Both the position numbers and the translations under genes were made by a program. 14,781 nt of DNA. Origin: an uncultured Collinsella sp. Its GTDB lineage: Bacteria; Actinomycetota; Coriobacteriia; Coriobacteriales; Coriobacteriaceae. The stretch's first letter is position 1. Each line of letters begins with the position of its first letter. The notes beneath the pieces are model-generated. The model was not told the DNA's origin, ran no database searches, and was given only the letters and a program-made list of their open reading frames with translations. Below are positions 13,612-14,781 of the stretch, in pieces. The DNA lies in the NCBI GenBank assembly GCA_900549275.1, contig URNU01000012.1, positions 1-14,781 of the forward strand, given 5' to 3'.

Positions 13612-14781
13612 CTACTTGCGATGCGCGCGGTAGAACTCGATGAGCGCCTGGGTCGAAGCGTCCTGCTCGGCCTTGGCGGCGTCGTCGTGGAAGGCCGGGG
13701 TAATCTGCTTGGCAAGCTGCTTGCCCAGCTCGACGCCCCACTGGTCGTAGGAGTCGATGCCCCAGACCGTGCCCTCGACAAACGTAATGTGCTCGTACAG
13801 GGCGATGAGCTCGCCGAGCGCGAACGGGGTCAGCGTATCGCCGAAGATCGAGGTCGTCGGGCGGTTGCCCTCAAAGCAGCGGGCCGGAACGATCTGCTCG
13901 GGCGTGCCCTCGGCACGAACCTCGTCGGCCGTCTTACCAAAGGCGAGCGCCTTGGTCTGGGCCAGGAAGTTGCCCAGGAACAGCTCGTGCACGTCCTGAC
14001 CGCTGTCGGTCGCAGGGTTGGCAGTGTTGGCGAAGGCGATGAAATCGGCCGGAACCACCACGGTGCCCTGGTGCAGCAGCTGATAGAAGGCATGCTGGCC
14101 GTTGGTGCCGGGCTCGCCCCAGAAGATCTCACCGGTATCGGAGGTCACGGCGCTGCCGTCCCAGCGGACATGCTTGCCGTTGGACTCCATGGTGAGCTGC
14201 TGCAGGTAGGCCGGGAAACGATGCAGGTACTGGCAGTACGGCAGCACGGCGTGGCTCTTGGAACCAAAGAAGTTGACGTACCAGACGTTGAGCAGGCCCA
14301 TCAGCGCGACGGCATTGTTCTCGAGCGGCGTGTTGCAGAAGTACTCGTCGATGGCGTGGAAGCCCTCGAGGAACTGCTGGAAGCGCTCGGGACCGAGCAC
14401 GACGATCAGCGACAGGCCCACGGCGGAGTCGACGGAGTAGCGGCCGCCGACCCAATTCCAGAAACCAAAAGCGTTAGCGGGGTCGATGCCGAAGGCCTCG
14501 ACCTTCTCGAGTGCGGTGGAAACAGCGACGAAGTGCTTGGCCACGGCCTCGGCGTTCTGCTCATCGGAGCCGTCGATGGCGCCCTGAGCCTTGAGCTGCT
14601 CGAGCATCCAGGTCTTGGCCTCGCGAGCGTTAGTGAGGGTCTCGAGCGTGGTGAAAGTCTTGGAGACGATGATCACGAGCGTGGTCTCGGGATCCAAACC
14701 CTTGAGCTTCTCGGCCTGGTCGTTGGGGTCGATGTTGGAGATATAGCGGCAGTCGATACCGGCGTCGGCATAGGGACGCAG
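13612..14781 (-). CDS. pgi: Glucose-6-phosphate isomerase, 5' end cut by window edge
   Basis: The last 389 residues of a long, E. coli-type phosphoglucose isomerase are present; the N-terminus lies beyond the right edge. It interconverts glucose 6-phosphate and fructose 6-phosphate in glycolysis. Visible signatures are IIVSKTFTTLET in the phosphate-binding SIS domain, FWNWVGGRYSVDSAVGLS, GEPGTNGQHAFYQLLHQGT with the catalytic glutamate, EGNRPTTSI, ALIALYEH and DQWGVELGKQLA with the catalytic lysine. At the place of the ring-opening histidine (ITHNP in E. coli) the protein reads NTANP, so that histidine seems replaced by alanine. It would consume the glucose 6-phosphate released by the FrlB-like enzyme, but it is separately transcribed. 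Confidence 0.95.
   Translation of the reverse strand: MRPYADAGIDCRYISNIDPNDQAEKLKGLDPETTLVIIVSKTFTTLETLTNAREAKTWMLEQLKAQGAIDGSDEQNAEAVAKHFVAVSTALEKVEAFGIDPANAFGFWNWVGGRYSVDSAVGLSLIVVLGPERFQQFLEGFHAIDEYFCNTPLENNAVALMGLLNVWYVNFFGSKSHAVLPYCQYLHRFPAYLQQLTMESNGKHVRWDGSAVTSDTGEIFWGEPGTNGQHAFYQLLHQGTVVVPADFIAFANTANPATDSGQDVHELFLGNFLAQTKALAFGKTADEVRAEGTPEQIVPARCFEGNRPTTSIFGDTLTPFALGELIALYEHITFVEGTVWGIDSYDQWGVELGKQLAKQITPAFHDDAAKAEQDASTQALIEFYRAHRK

Overview
The sequence is GC-rich, with strong AGGAGG-type ribosome sites and tightly packed genes. Its gene content fits the chromosome of a gut actinobacterium of the Coriobacteriia, most likely Collinsella. That placement is inference from gene style, not from a marker gene. 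Both ends are cut: an amidohydrolase loses its C-terminus at the left edge and glucose-6-phosphate isomerase loses its N-terminus at the right edge.

Region 1 (1-8461, minus strand) is a catabolic cluster resembling fructoselysine (Amadori product) operons. Reading 5' to 3' on the minus strand it has a GntR/UTRA regulator, a regulatory gap with a good promoter and a perfect inverted repeat, a YfcC-family transporter, a YtcJ-like amidohydrolase, an FrlC-like epimerase, an FrlB-like SIS deglycase, an FrlD-like kinase, a second diverged PfkB kinase, and an Amidohydro_2 hydrolase. The likely logic is uptake of glycated amino acids, optional trimming by the hydrolases, 6-phosphorylation, and cleavage to glucose 6-phosphate plus amine. 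Both hydrolases lack an intact N-terminal HxH metal motif, and the transporter is not the APC-type FrlA of E. coli. Two intercistronic gaps carry strong hairpins just upstream of the next ribosome site.

Region 2 (8546-10112, minus strand) holds two HAD phosphatases: a beta-phosphoglucomutase-like enzyme and a Cof-type enzyme. A U-tailed hairpin terminator lies between them and another follows the pair.

Region 3 (10113-13470) is a long leader followed by the only plus-strand genes: an unrecognised 296-residue protein, a ClpP-like serine protease with a complete catalytic triad, and a short VirD4/TraG-like ATPase with no visible membrane anchor. The ATPase gene overlaps the protease gene by 8 bases. 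No relaxase, integrase or other type IV secretion gene is visible. This protease-coupling-ATPase module is the best candidate for an undescribed system here.

Region 4 (13549-14781, minus strand) is pgi with its terminator. Its product would use the glucose 6-phosphate made by region 1. By hand alignment, the position of the ring-opening histidine is alanine.
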